The position numbers were made by a program, and so were the translations under genes. This document shows, piece by piece, positions 11,024 to 22,552 of a stretch of DNA of 64,000 nucleotides (position 1 is its first letter; every line of letters starts with the position of its first letter). The notes beneath the pieces are model-generated. The model made no database searches and was not told the origin of the DNA. It saw only the letters and a list, made by a program, of their open reading frames with translations. The DNA lies in NCBI GenBank assembly GCA_004431415.1, contig QPMI01000436.1, positions 124,001 through 188,000 of the forward strand, written 5' to 3'. Source of the stretch: Cyanophora paradoxa. Lineage: Eukaryota > Glaucocystophyceae > Cyanophorales > Cyanophoraceae.

Positions 11024-11617
11024 CTTCCCCCTGCGCAGCGACAGAGCGATGAGCGGCCCGATCCGAGAGAGGCGGGCGAGCCCGCCGTGCCCCGCCCCCG
11101 ACTAGGCACGCGCATCCCGCTCGCTCCGCAAGCCTGATCCAGCCCGATCTAAAGCTATGGAGGGCGGCGGGATCGGCGGCCGGTGGCTGGTCGCGAGCGC
11201 GGGCTGCGACGCTTCCCGAAAGCTCTAATAGGGCTCCAAGATGCCATGCGCTGTTCAGCGGCCGCTCCGCATCGCTAGGCCCCGCACTGGCCGCCGCCCG
11301 AGGTCACGCACCCGGGTTCCCTGCTGACTACCCCCCTCGGCGGCGGGTACACGGGTGGGCTCGTTCGTGCCCGTACCCGGCTTAATATTAAATAGATTAT
11401 ATAGATTATATTCTATAAAGATATATAGTAGTTTTTTGAGTAATTAAATCAATTTTTTTTTGTCCGGATCAAGCACTAGCTCCGACGCGCGTACCCGGCG
11501 GCGCCCCTCGGCCCTCGCCTGGCTCCTCTCGCCGGCCGCGAACGAGCATCCCAAGCAGATCGGGAGCTTTGCCGCGGCCGATTCGCGGCGGGGCGGCGGC
11601 GGCCCCGGCGCCCTCGC
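11024..11617. promoter_or_regulatory. Divergent 5' region between RPL13 and the ATG14-like gene
   Basis: About 590 bp without a gene. It contains an AT-rich block at about 11382-11460 (AATATTAAATAG, ATATATAG, a T run of 9) in otherwise GC-rich DNA, which could serve as a promoter for either gene. This is inferred from composition only. Confidence 0.35.
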
Positions 11618-13321
11618 ATGGACTGCGGCGCATGCGGCCCAGCCCGCCGCGGTGACCGCTTCGTGTGCGTACATTGCGTGCGCGGCAGGTACGCGCCATT
11701 TCCCGGCCGACGTGGGGCACGCCGCGTCAACGAGAGGCACCGTCACACGCGGGTCATCTGATCTGCCCCCGCAGCATCGCAGCACGGCGGCGCGAGCTCG
11801 TCGAACGCTTGAGAGAGAAGGCTGCCGTGCAGTTGCAGCTGGAAGCAGCGCTGCGGCGGCAGGAGCGACTGGTGGAACAGGAGGGCGAGCGCAAGCGGAC
11901 ACCCGACCACATCTGCGCACTCACGCAACTCGTCGAGCAGACCATCGAAGTGCTGTCTTCTGGTAGGTACCATGCGCCGCCTTTGCGGGGCAGATCCGCT
12001 CAAGGGCCCGCAGAGCGGCAGCGCAGCAGTGAGCGGAAGAAGAAGCTGCAAGAACGGCGGGAGGAGCTCCTGAGGGGGCACGAGCAGCTAAGGCTGCAGC
12101 TGCGGGCGGCCCGCGAGCGCTACGAGCCCGACATCAAATCCTCGCGCTACGCCTTCGACTTCCAGGTGATCCCTCGCCCCGGCAAAGGCTCCAGCCGATC
12201 CGGGGCGCCCGAGGCCGCGGCGGCCGACGGCAGCGGCGGCGGGGCGCAGAGGGACAGGGCGCGCGAGTGCTGCAGGGCGCTGCTGGCGTCTCTCTTCGAG
12301 GTCGCGGACGTGCACAAGCTGACGCTGCGGTGCTCGAACGGGCGGGAGATTCCCGGCATCCGCCTGCTTGGCGAGGCCGACCTCGTGCTCCCCGACACGA
12401 GCGACGTCCGCGAATACGCCGGTGCCCCTTGAGCTCGCCCCCGCCCTTCTCCGGGGCCGGGCGCGGCGTAACCTCCTCTTTCTCCGCGCGCTCAGACCTG
12501 GAGATCGCGCTGCCGCGCGTCTCGGCCGCGTACGCGAAGATAGCACACGTGGTCGAGGTGCGCTCCAATCCCTCCGCATTCAAAATTTCGAATTCAAATT
12601 TGAATCTATCTGCGGGCAGGTGGCGGCGCGGTACCTGGGCCAGTGCCTCCCGTACCCCGTCACGCCGCGCTCCTCGCTCTCCGTGATCACGGCGGAGGCG
12701 CCGGGCCCCTCGAGCTCCCGGCGCGAGTTCTCGCTGGCGCTGTGCGACCTGCAGGAGCGGAGCATGCGGCTCTTCGGAGAGGCGCACGAGCTGCTCTCGG
12801 CCGACCTGCTCTTCCTCCTCGTCCTCGCCCGCCGGCAGCAGCTGCCCCACCACGCCCCGGGGCGCGCCTCGGGGCCCGGGCCGCCCCCTGAGCCCCCGGA
12901 CGCGCCCCGATCCCTCGTTTCCCGCCTGCTGGACCTCCAGCGATCCTTCGCCGTACCCCACCAGCTCCTCTCCCCCGCCCCGGCCCCCTTCTCCATCTCC
13001 CCGGCCCTCCCCGCCTCCCCCTCGGTTCTGGCCTCTGCCTCCGCCCCCGTGCGACCGCCGCTGGCGCGGACGCACACGTGGACCAAGATCAGCGTGAAGG
13101 ACGCCGGTACCCGGGCCCGGTCCCTCTCCACCTCCAGCTCCGTACCCCCGGGCGACGAGCTGAGCCCGCCCCCCGCGGACGCCCCCGGCGCCGGCGCCGC
13201 GCCGGGTGACACCGCCAGTCCGCCCCCGCTTCCGCCCTCGCCCGCCCCCTCCGGCTCGCCCGCTGCCGCTGCCCCGCCGCCCCCCGGCGCCCTGCACCCG
13301 AGCCCGCGGGCCCCGCCGTAG
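11618..13321 (+). CDS. ATG14/UVRAG-like subunit of a class III PI3-kinase complex
   Basis: I start it at ATG 11618, which opens a Cys-rich N-terminus MDCGACGPARRGDRFVCVHC with paired CxxC motifs, as in ATG14/Barkor. After an intron comes a long coiled coil (RRRELVERLREKAAVQLQLE, then KKKLQERREELLRGHEQLRL). The C-terminal half has CCRALLASLFEVADVHKL, YAKIAHVVEVAARYLGQCLP with YPVTPRSSLSVI, and LCDLQERSMRLFGEAHELL, corresponding to the PF10186-type region (layered hydrophobic segment, x-Y-P-x-x-x-x-S, then a final helix). A Pro/Ala-rich tail of about 150 residues follows. Known of the family: ATG14 and UVRAG/Vps38 select autophagic or endosomal Vps34 complexes. The CxxC pair favours ATG14. One intron contains GAATTCAAATTTGAATC near 12590. 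Confidence 0.6.
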
Positions 13322-14642
13322 CTGTCATGATCATTTAGAGCTTGGACAAATCTGCAGTCACTGAGTGCAACTGGCAAGCCCCTATGTTGACTTCCAATCT
13401 GGCCTCGGGGCAGGCTCGCTTCCATCTGCAGGTGGACCGGCCGGCGGGCTGCCTCAGGGCCTAGCACATGCATGATCAACCCGTACTGATGATTAGATGA
13501 TCATGGGTCAGGAGGGGCCCTCGGAGCATTGGTGAATAGGATCAACTATGATCGATTGACAAACCCATGAACTACTTTACCTACAATACCAAGCTAAAAA
13601 AAGAGATTGTGAATTGGAAGTCGAATGTCAAAACGCTGCACTGTTAGCACACTCACTACCCTCATGCGAAATGAGCAAGTATGTATACGAGTATCCGATC
13701 GAGGGCCTAACAAGCTAAGAGCAATCAAGCGACTGCACACTGTGTCATATGAAGATGAAGCCGATCTGCAAACCCTACCAAATGAGCAGCTATTGTACAG
13801 AGCTCTGGGCCCAGCTAGTGGCGACAGAGAGGGAAAGCCAGAGCAAAGATAGCGGCGAAGCCCTCACAAAACTCCCCAAGGGGAACGTACGCCAAAAGTC
13901 CGTGAGCACACGGCGAAAATTACAGGTAAGCCAGCACTATATGGCTTGGAAAGAAAGTTTGGACGCTCCTCAGATGTGGACAGCGTCCTTCACAACCGGG
14001 ACCACCGCCATTCCCTTGTGCATCGAGTAGTGGTGGTGGCACGTGCAGTTCCGGAATGCGGTACTGTTCTTGTTATTTTCCTCATGATCTTCGTGTACGT
14101 GCCAGACACGCTTCTCGACGCCCCTGCGACGGCAAGTGGTCGATCAGCCGCCCGCGCGGTTGGAACGATCGTATGGCCGCGATGGCACTTTCGCCGGCTC
14201 CGCCGCGGCAGACGCAGCTAAACGAACCTTACATTCGCCCACGTGAGGTTGGCGTAGTGCTGAACTGCTCGGCGGCGCGAAAAGCTCGGGTCAGCAAGGT
14301 TGCAGACAGGGCGTGCGGTCACCCATAATGGCCGCTGTCACCCGCTCCGGGGCTCCCAACAGCGCCTATGATCTCTATCTGCTATTCCCCGACGCGGCGC
14401 ACCGGCATTCACGGGGTCCCACACGAAGCCAGTGCAATGGCAGCCTGGAGCTCGGCACCGCGTTGGGGGCGCAGCCCGGTTGAGCAAGCTGCGGGCTGAT
14501 GTGTTGTTCTGGACAGGCTGGTGGCCGACATCCGATCGGGCCGGCGCGGCGGCCTCGAAACGCATGGTGTTATCAGGATTTCTCGCTTACTCCTAGTCTG
14601 GGTGTACCCGGCTGGGCCCACCACTCGTACCCCCACGCAAAG
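13322..14642. other. Gene-poor interval with weak open frames
   Basis: No confident gene. The plus strand at 13749-14030 has a 93-codon frame (MKMKPICKPYQMSSYCTELW...) with CxxC-like spacing upstream, and composition is closer to AT-neutral than in flanking genes, so an uncharacterised exon or a decayed element is possible. GATCAT-rich palindromes occur at 13326-13520. Confidence 0.3.
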
Positions 14643-16838
14643 ATGGCGGAAGGCGGCGGCTTCTTCCGCGGCACGGCGCAGGACCAAGACAACCGCTTCA
14701 GCGACAAGGCGTGCCCCACCTCCCGAGCGCGCCCCGCCCCTTGCCCGACCGCACCCTGACAGACGCGGTTCGCGCGTCGCAGATGAAGAAGCTCGTCGCA
14801 AGCACAAAGTTTCCGGAGAACTTCAGCACGAAGGTGCGCCGCGACGTGCTCGCGGGCGCGGCCCGCGGGAGCGATGGGGCTGCGGGAAGAGCGCTCCGTC
14901 CGATCGCTTGCTAGCATTCTAAGCTACGTTTTCCACCACGGGCTGCCGCCCGCTCGGGTCCCGCTACTTTTCAGCTTGGTCTGATGGTCTCCCCGCCCCG
15001 CAGGTCAACATGAAGAAGGTCCGGCGTGGAATGCGGATGCAGGACGCGCTCGTACACTGCTCACGATCCATCGCGCCCGGCAGGTGAAGCTCGATGTCAT
15101 CAAGCCTTGGATCGTGAGGAAGGTCACGGAAATGCTCCAGTTCGAAGACGAGGTCGTGATCAACTTCGTCTTCGCCCAGCTCGAGAACAACCAGGTGGGT
15201 CCGCGCCCGCGAGCGTCCCCTCGGCTCGCCCTGAAAGCCGCCCCGCAGTTCCCGGACCCGAAGGTCATGCAGATCAACATCACGGGCTTCCTCGAGAAGA
15301 ACACGCCGGCGTTCATGAAGGAGCTCTGGACACTGCTCGTCAGCGCTCAGAAGTCCGACTCGGGCATCCCCGTCGAGTTCCTCGAGGAGATGAAGCAGCA
15401 GATCAAGCAGAAGCAGGCACGCCTTTCTTTCCGCTCGCAGCGAGCCCGCAATCGCGCTGACCCGCCACCCGCAGGCCGAGCAGGAACGCGTGCAGGCGGA
15501 GCTCGCAAAGCGGAAGGAAGAAACAGAGGCGCGGCTCGCCGAGAAGAGGGCAGCCGGGCCGCCGCCCGCCGCCGTGAAGCAGGAGGTGCGTTGGAAAACG
15601 GATAGGCGTTCTTTCTAGACCCCTTCGGTAGCTTCGGGATGACCTGTCCTTGTACTCCGCCATGCGCCCGCCGCCGCGGCACTGGAACTCACTTGCTCCC
15701 GTCACGCCCACTAGCTTGACAGTCGGATCCGCTCGAATTGCAGCACCCGTCGATCAGGTCGGATGAGGGCCGGACGTACCCCCGTTTCCGTTCCTCGCCG
15801 CCGTCCGGCGGCCCCCCTCCCTCCCCGACCCACACTCATTCCGTCCCGTGGCTTGGCCAGGTTGCGGCTCCGCCCCGCGTGCCCTCTCAAACCCTCCTCG
15901 CCGCCGCCGCCGCCCCCTCCCGCCCGCCCGCCAGCCGCTTCCCCTCCAGCGCCCTTAGCGGCCTTCCGAGGATCCTTTTCTCCGCCCCGCCCCACGCCCG
16001 CCTCTCACCGCCTCCCCCTCGCTAGGACCCCCGCGACTCGGGCGGTCGCGACGCGTGAGCGATCCCTCCCGCCCCCGCCCGGCGCGCCGCCCGCCCGCGC
16101 CGAGCAGCGCGCTTCAGGCGTGGCGGAGACCGGGACCGCGATCGGGACCGGGGGCTGGACCGTGACCGGGACAGGAGACGCGACGACAGGGACGACGACC
16201 GGCGGTGCGCGCCCTCCCGGATCCGATCCGATCCGATCCGATCCGATCCGATCTGACCTGATCTGAGCAGGAGGCGACGCAGCCGCTCCCGGAGCCGCGA
16301 TCGGGATCGGCGCCGCTCCCCGCCCCGCCGCGACGACCGCGATCGGGATCGCGACGGGTCCGCCATGCCGCGCCCCGCGCCTCCCGCTCGTTCGCTCTCG
16401 CCCCGGCCCACTTCGCCCCGGGCAGCCGCCGGAGCCCGCCCAAGCCGCGGGACCGCTCCCGCGACGACCGAGGCTCGCGCGACGGTGCCCGGCCCGCTCT
16501 GCCCCGAACCCTCGGAGGGCCTCCGCTCACTCTCGCGCGCCGCGGCGCGCCACGCAGGCGGGCGGGACCGGCGGCGCGGGCGCAGCTCGTCGAGCGAGAG
16601 CGACCGGGACCGCAAGAAGAAGGGCCGGCGGGCCTCGCGCTCGGCGTCGCGGAGCCGCTCGCGCAGCGGGAGCCCCCGCAAGAAGGACGAGGAGAAGAAG
16701 AAGAAGGAAGCGACTTCGAAGCGGCGCGGGTCGGACAGCTCGAGCTCGGCCGGCGGCTCGCCCCCGCCCCCCGGGGCCGGCCAGGACCGGGAGGAGGCCC
16801 TCAGGAAGAAGGCACTCTCCGCCGCCCGCAAGGAGTAG
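14643..16838 (+). CDS. SRRM1: Serine/arginine repetitive matrix protein 1 (PWI-domain splicing coactivator)
   Basis: Exons encode MAEGGGFFRGTAQDQDNRFS, KKLVASTKFPENFSTK, VNMKK, then the PWI domain: VKLDVIKPWIVRKVTEMLQF, EDEVVINFVFAQLENNQ, FPDPKVMQINITGFLEKNTP and FMKELWTLLVSAQKSDSGIP. These match SRRM1/SRm160 closely, including the PWI tripeptide. A charged helix (EMKQQIKQKQ, AEQERVQAELAKRKEE) and a long Arg/Ser-rich tail of RS and RD repeats follow, ending LRKKALSAARKE. The PWI domain binds nucleic acid and the RS tail bridges SR proteins in the spliceosome. The position of introns inside the RS tail (15600-16560) is uncertain; a GATCC microsatellite lies in one of them. Confidence 0.85.
16218..16256 (+). 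repeat. GATCC pentanucleotide microsatellite
   Basis: About six consecutive GATCC units followed by GATCTGACCTGATCTGAG, within the RS-tail region of SRRM1 and probably intronic. Confidence 0.85.
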
Positions 16839-17420
16839 GGGCCCCGGGCCCGGGCGCCCGGCCCGGGCCGAGCCGCGAGGCCGCGGCCGCGCGCGCCCCC
16901 GGCTACCCCCGCGCCTCGCTCGGTTTCGGGCGTGATTCGAGAATCGAGACGGAGTGAAAAGCAGCCGTGGCCATGCGCTGGCGCCGGCGGGGGCGGGGCG
17001 GGGCTCAGAGCCGGGGAGGACGGGTCGGGCCGAGGAATTTCGGGGGAGGCCGGTTCTCTAAAATCTGTGCCTTCGATCGGTGTTTCGAATTCAGTGCTTG
17101 AAGCTTAAGATTATGAAAACAAAGCGGTACAGATCTAGAGCTAGCCTGACCTAGCTATAGGCCTCGGTCAGCCTGCAGGTGGGGCTCTGATCATGAATCA
17201 TTGAATATAAATATATATGCATATACATGTACATGTGCACGTGCACGTCACTTGAACTTCGGAGTTAATACTCGTGTTTGAATTCGTAACACCGAACAGC
17301 CAGGGGTACATGCAGAGTACCAGTCGAGCCTGAGAGGTTGCAAGCTTGCGAAGCTCCTCGCAAGCTTCACATCAGCAGCTTCGCGGAGAATCCAGCTTTG
17401 CGCATCGACAACGATCAACC
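16839..17420. other. Intergenic interval, partly duplicated at 19.6 kb
   Basis: No gene seen. The segment near 16898-16955 (GCGCCTCGCTCGGTTTCGGG and following bases) recurs in diverged form near 19628-19690. At 17198-17250 there is an alternating purine-pyrimidine tract (ATATATATGCATATACATGT, then GTGCACGTGCACGTCAC) that could adopt Z-DNA. Confidence 0.5.
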
Positions 17421-17948
17421 ATGCCGCCGCCGCCCAAAAGAGCCTCCAACATGAGCGCGCGCGCAGAAGGTGAGGCATGCATGTGATCGGATAATGATCA
17501 CGTGCACGCCGGCGCCGTGACGATCAAGCTTCAAGCCGAGACGTCGACGGTGAACTGACGCGTGCCACGGTGCGCGGCAGGTGGCGGAATTCCGTGAGAC
17601 CGTGAGGCAGACGACGCAGGACCGCGCGGCCATGAGACCGCGGCATGCGCAGCAGGACGATGAGACCCAGGAGCTGACGGAGCAGGACCGCGCGGACGCC
17701 GCCCTCGTCGCCGCCTTCGACGGCGCGGAGGCCGCCCCGGCACTCCCCGACGGGCTCTTCGCGGCGGGCGGCGAGGCGGAGCTGCTCGAGGCCGACGCCG
17801 ACGAGCTCCTCCTCCAGGCCGAGGTGCGCCCTCGCGACCGTCGGACCGGCCTTCAGCTTCCCCGGACGCGCGATATGATATCCCGATCCTTACCCGTCAC
17901 GAACATTACCCCGCGCAGGCCCTCTACGCTTCCGACAAGGAGCTGTAG
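17421..17948 (+). CDS. Small acidic protein, tandem copy 1
   Basis: Three exons: MPPPPKRASNMSARAE, then VAEFRETVRQTTQDRAAMRP with QELTEQDRADAALVAAFDGA and GEAELLEADADELLLQAE, then ALYASDKEL and stop. The product is about 110 residues with a basic start and an acidic, leucine-rich end. Donors are GTGAGG and GTGCGC, acceptors GGCAG and GCGCAG. I do not recognise the family. A second copy at 18911-19327 shares exon 2 and exon 3 almost exactly but has a different first exon. Conservation of frame and splice sites between the copies supports it as a real gene. Confidence 0.65.
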
Positions 17949-18230
17949 GCCGCGGGAACGCGCGCGGCCGCGACCGGACTGGTACTAGTACTCGCGAGAA
18001 GTGGATCACGATCATTCATGACCTCGAGCTCCTCCTTCATCGTCTCGCCGTCGGCGCCTTACGTCTCTCGCGAGCCGCCTCGCGTCTCGTCTCTCCTGCT
18101 TGTCTCCTTTCGAATTCTCTGGAATTCATTGCAGACTCTGAGATCGCGCGATCGGCCGCCTCATCCGCCGAGGGGCCCCGGCTGCCCTGGTACCTGGTAC
18201 TACGGTACCTGAGCCTGATCTGAGCGGACC

Positions 18231-18330
18231 TGGTACTGGGGGTGGCGGCGGAGGGCCTGCCAGCCCTTGCGGACGACCCAGCGCCCCGCCGCCAGCTGCC
18301 GCCTCAGCGTCGCCGCCTGCGCATGCGCCT
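18231..18330 (-). pseudogene. Fragment of the ZUP1 terminal exon
   Basis: About 90 bp (GGTGGCGGCGGAGGGCCTGC onward) matches 20058-20140 inside the last exon of the C78 peptidase gene. Only that piece is present, with no flanking peptidase exons, so it is a duplicated remnant. It sits between the two small-protein genes, as expected if the unit of duplication was small gene plus ZUP1 3' end. Confidence 0.75.
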
Positions 18331-18910
18331 TCATTGTCGTAAGGCGGATCCGGAGGAGGGGGCCGGGGGCGGGGATATCGATTCAATGATTCTGAGCAAA
18401 AACGTTAACGGCGCGCTCATGATCAACAGCCTCTTCGAATTCGCGGCGCCGGCGGCCGCGGGCCCCGGGCGGCGAGCTCGAGGCGGACCCGGGAGCTAGG
18501 CCGACGCCGGCGCTGACGTCGACGATCGCGAACTCCTGGCCTGCTCCAGGCCGACTCGAGTTCGCGCGCGCGGGAGAAGCTTGATTATAGGCTTAAGGCC
18601 TAGCTATATAGGGCTGGCGGGAGCCTGGCGCCGCTGCAGAAGTTCTCGGCGCTATGCCATGTGCATCAAGGGATTCATTGTACCGATATGCAAGCTAGCT
18701 GATCATCCTGGCATGCATATGATCATATGCATGATCATGAACGGAACAAAAAAATAAAAAATAATTGAACACCGAACAGTCGACGTCGAATCGTCCGACG
18801 TCGATCAGGGCCCTCAGCCGGGGGCCGGCCGCCGGACCGGGTACAAGGGCTCTGGAAAAAGCAGCTCGTCGCATCGATTCGGCATCTCGAGCTCGCGTTA
18901 TCGATCAACC

Positions 18911-19327
18911 ATGCCCAAGGGTCCCAACAAGCAATTTGCTCCGAAAAGGCGCCAGCAGGTGATACGTATCGATCATATGCATGATGCGATGACCAAATTA
19001 AACTTTAACCCGAAACGGTTAACTGACGCCCGGCGCAGGACGATGAGACCCAGAAGATGACGGAGCAGGACCTCGCGGACGCCGCCTCCGTCGCCGCCTT
19101 CGACGGCTCGGAGCCTGACTCGGAGGCCGCGGCCGGCCTGCCCGACGGGCTCTTCGAGGCGGCCGCGGGCGGCGAGGCGGAGCTGCTCGAGGCCGACGCC
19201 GACGAGCTCCTCCTCCAGGCCGAGGTGCGCCCTCGCGACCGGCCTAGGCCTTCCCTGCACGCACGCGCGCGCGATTCGATCCCCCGCGGGCGCGCAGGCT
19301 CTTGACGCCTCCGACAAGGAGCTGTAG
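18911..19327 (+). CDS. Small acidic protein, tandem copy 2
   Basis: Exons MPKGPNKQFAPKRRQQ, then DDETQKMTEQDLADAASVAA with FDGSEPDSEAAAGLPDGLFE and GEAELLEADADELLLQAE, then ALDASDKEL and stop. It is a paralogue of the gene at 17421-17948. Both have ATCAACC immediately before the ATG and identical splice junction positions. Most differences are conservative and keep the frame, so both copies look maintained. No family recognised. Confidence 0.65.
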
Positions 19328-19849
19328 GCCGCGGGGACTATACGTATACGAACTTAGCGGATCGCGTTCACAATATAATTATATAAATCGCTCATGAACA
19401 TGGCCCGCCGCCCGGCGCCCGGCGCCTTGACTTGCACGCGCGCGCCGCGCGCCTGTCGCCGAGTCGAGCTCATCAGAGTCTCGCGAGCCGCCCTGCCTCT
19501 TGCTCGCCTCTCCCGCTTGTCTCCTTTCTCTCTGGAATACATTGGAGATCGGCCGCCTCATCGATCGGGGGGGGGGGGGGGGGGCGCGGGCCCCGCCCTG
19601 CCCCTGCCTACCCCCGGCCCCTGCCTACCCCCGGCCCCGCGCCTCACTCGGTGTCGGGCGTGATTCGAGATTCCAGACGGAGCGAGGCCCGGGCGGGCGG
19701 GGGGGGGGTCCCGACTGTGGCCGGCTGGCTGGCTAGCGCCGGGGGCCGGTGGGGGCGGGGCGGCGCCTTCAGCTTCGATCGCATTGTAGCCACCTCAATC
19801 GCTCGAGGAATCGCATACATATGCATTGCAACTGCTGCCCACGGCCCAC
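19328..19849. other. Intergenic interval with duplicated pieces and an 18-G run
   Basis: No gene seen. Parts match 18020-18170 (TCTCGCGAGCCGCC, CTTGTCTCCTTTC, GATCGGCCGCCTCATC) and 16898-16955, marking it as part of the local duplication. A run of about 18 G lies at 19567-19584. Confidence 0.5.
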
Positions 19850-22415
19850 TCACTGCGGCGGGAGCCAGTGGCCGGTGGTCGCGGGGATGCGGGTGCTGTC
19901 CAGGCGGCGCGAGGCGAGGCGCTCCTCGGCGCCCATCAGCAGCGGCGCCGCTCCGCCCTCCCCCGCCGCCAGGTACACTATCTGAGCGATCTGAGCTGGC
20001 GCTGGCCGGGCGCTGGGCCCGAGCGGGAGGCGGCCCGAGCTCGCCTGGTACTGGCGGTGGCGGCGGAGGGCCTGCCAGCCCTTGCGGACGACCCAGCGCC
20101 CCGCCGCCAGCTGCCGCCTCAGCGTCGCCGCCTGCGCCCTGTAAGAAGGCGGAGGGGAAGGGGCGGGCCCGGGGGGGAAAGGCGGGGGTTCTAATCTAAG
20201 CAAGAAGGATTGGATGGGGACCGGTACCCCCGCGCGCCTTGAAGCCCGGGTCGACGAGGACGAGGGCGATCTCGCCCCCCATCCGCTCCGCCCCCGCCAC
20301 CGTCCGGGAGTGGCCCTGTACCCCCGCGGGTCTCAGCGGGGGAGAAAAGGGCGGGGGGGAGGGGGGGATACGCGCGTCGTGCTGAAAGTAGAGCGGGGGT
20401 ACGGAGGCGAGCGAGACGCAGGCGGCCCCCGCGCTGCGGGGGGCGTCGGCGGCCCCGCACGCGGAGGGGGTACGGGGCGAGAGGCCCGGGGGCGACCTGA
20501 GGGCGGCGGGGCGCTGGCCCTCGTCCCGCCGTGCGCCCGCCTGGAAGTAGTCCCTGCGCCGATTCGAACCGGAGGCGAAGGCGATCGCGAGGACCGACGG
20601 TTGGAGGCGCGGGCGCGGGCGCACCAGACCCATGCGAGGAGGGCGGCGTGGCGGTCCGGCGGCTGCGACGGCCGCACGAAGTCCACGATCTGGCGGGGGG
20701 GACGGGAGGGGGGGTGGGGGTGAGGGGGAGAAGTTAGGGCTCAGAGAGAGCGGGTGGAGAGGGGCCGCCGCGACCCCTCCCCGACCCAGATCTTCAGATT
20801 GAATCTGAATCTGAATCTCTTGTGGCCCTTAAGCTTGAGGGCGGCAAACTTGAGGGACTACCCCTCCCAAGTTCTCTCTCGAGTTCTCATGATCAGTCCT
20901 CCCTGATCCATGCCCCTCCCAGGCGCCGGCCGCCCCCCGCCCTAGCCTCTGGGCGCCCCCGGCCCTCCTCTGGCCCTCCGAGGTACCACCGTTGCGTGTA
21001 CCCCCGGCCGGCCCCCCCCCGCCCTCCCCCCCCCCGCCGCCCCGGAGGGGTACGGGTACCTTGGCGCGGAAGCCAAAGAAGCGAAGGAGGGCGGCCACCT
21101 CGGTCGCCCCGATCCACTTGCGCGTCTCGGCGAGCCGGTGGTTCAGCTGCCCCGCGCCCTCTGAAGGAGAAGAGGAAGGTGAGGAGGGGGGGGGGGGAGG
21201 AGGGGAGGGAAGGGGGGGTACGCGCCCACGTCGAACCCGGCGCGCCAGGCGGCCTCGATGTACCCCTGCAGGCGCGGCAGGCTCGGGATCTCCCCGCTCC
21301 CTGCGCGACCGGGCTTCAGAGGGAGGGGGGTACAGGCGGGGCAGGGAGGGATGTACCGTCGAAGAGATGGGGCCGGTACTCGGGGAGGCGGACGAGCCAC
21401 GAGCAGAGGATCTGCAGGTTCCTGGGGGGGCCGGGCGTGCGGTCAGACTGCTCAGAGGACCGTTCAGGGCAACGGAGGAACGAGCGGGCGAGCGAACCGG
21501 TACCCGCAGCCCCAGCCGGCGTCACCGGGGCCCCAGGTGAAGAGGTCGCAGGGCCCGGCGAGGAGGCAGCGGGCGGCTGGGTTGGCGGCGAGGCGGAGGT
21601 AGGCGCCCCGCAGGAGCGACGTCACGTCCGCGAGGCGCGTCTCGACGTCGGGCCCGTCGATCGCGGCCTCCACAGCCGCATCGACGGCAGAGGCGGAGGC
21701 GGAGGAGGAGGAGGCAGAAGAGGATGACGAGGTGGAGTAGGGCGCAGGCGGCGGAGGCTGCCCGGCCTCGTCGCCGCGGGCGCGCTTCCACCCCTTCTGC
21801 CGCCTTTCGATGTGCTCTCGGTACTGCTCCCTGTACGAGCCGCGCTCGTCGGCCCCGTAGCGCGCCTGCAGCGCCGCGAACTCCGCCGCCTCCCGCTCGT
21901 CCTGCACGGCCCGGCTCGGCTCGGTGGCGGGCGGAGCGCGCGGCAGCGGAACGGAGGAGGGAAAGAAAGAGCGCGGCGCACCCGTTGCTGGCGGCCGTAC
22001 TCCTCTTCCTGGATGTGGCCCGCGACGTGCTCGTCGTAGCTCCTCGCCGGCACCGCCGCGCCGCATCGGTCGCACTTGATGCTCGCAGAAGGTGCTCGTG
22101 GCGACTCTGCGCCGCCCAGGAACTGCGCACGGGGACGGGCCGCTCGTTTGCCCGGCGCCTTTCAAACTGAGCGAGCGGTCGGCGCGCACCTCGTCCTCCT
22201 GCAGGTGCGCGAGGGCGTGGGATTCCTCGTCCTCCGGCGGTACGCTGCAGCCGCACCGCTCGCACCGCGTCTGCCGCCGAGCCTTCGCGGGCGGCGGCGA
22301 GACGATGAAGCAGTCGTCGTCGTCCTCGTCCTCGTTGTCCTGCGTCCTCTTCAGCAGCAACCAGGAGCGCTCCGAGCGCTGCGCGGACCTCGCTCTTCCG
22401 CTTCACCCGCGCCAT
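19850..22415 (-). CDS. ZUP1: ZUP1/UFSP-type cysteine peptidase (family C78), ubiquitin-directed
   Basis: Exons in order: MARVKRKSE; two Cys/His zinc-finger exons, RCERCGCSVPPEDEESHALA and KCDRCGAAVPARSYDEHVAG; a charged helix (SYREQYREHIERRQKGWKRA); a Ser-rich linker; DLFTWGPGDAGWGCGYR joined to NLQILCSWLVRLPEYRPHLF; LPRLQGYIEAAWRAGFDVG; LNHRLAETRKWIGATEVAAL; PLYFQHD; GHSRTVAG; IALVLVDPGFK; and a C-terminal exon with QIAQIVYLAAG. The D-x-G-W-G-C-G-Y-R-N block carries the C78 nucleophile Cys; GHSRT and VDPG supply the His and Asp. Zinc fingers before the peptidase favour ZUP1, a K63-linkage-specific deubiquitinase linked to genome stability, over UFSP1/2. It is divergent from the NEK gene, with a 137-bp gap. 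Confidence 0.85.
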
Positions 22416-22552
22416 CCCGTCTACCCCCCACAGAAAAAAACGGAAGGAGCCGCGCGCTGCGCGCTGCCTAGCCTATCACAGCAACCGTGCGGGAGGCATG
22501 AGGAAGTCCAGCAAACGATAGCCTCGCCTTCCGGCTGCTTGCGCCAGCAGCG
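22416..22552. promoter_or_regulatory. Compact divergent 5' region, ZUP1 / NEK-like kinase
   Basis: Only 137 bp separate the two start codons, so both transcripts must start within or near it. No TATA-like element is evident. Confidence 0.4.

Noticed and set aside
12134-13479. Long minus-strand frames opposite the ATG14-like gene
   Set aside because: Arg/Gly/Ala-rich antisense of a Pro/Ala-rich coding tail; no motifs.
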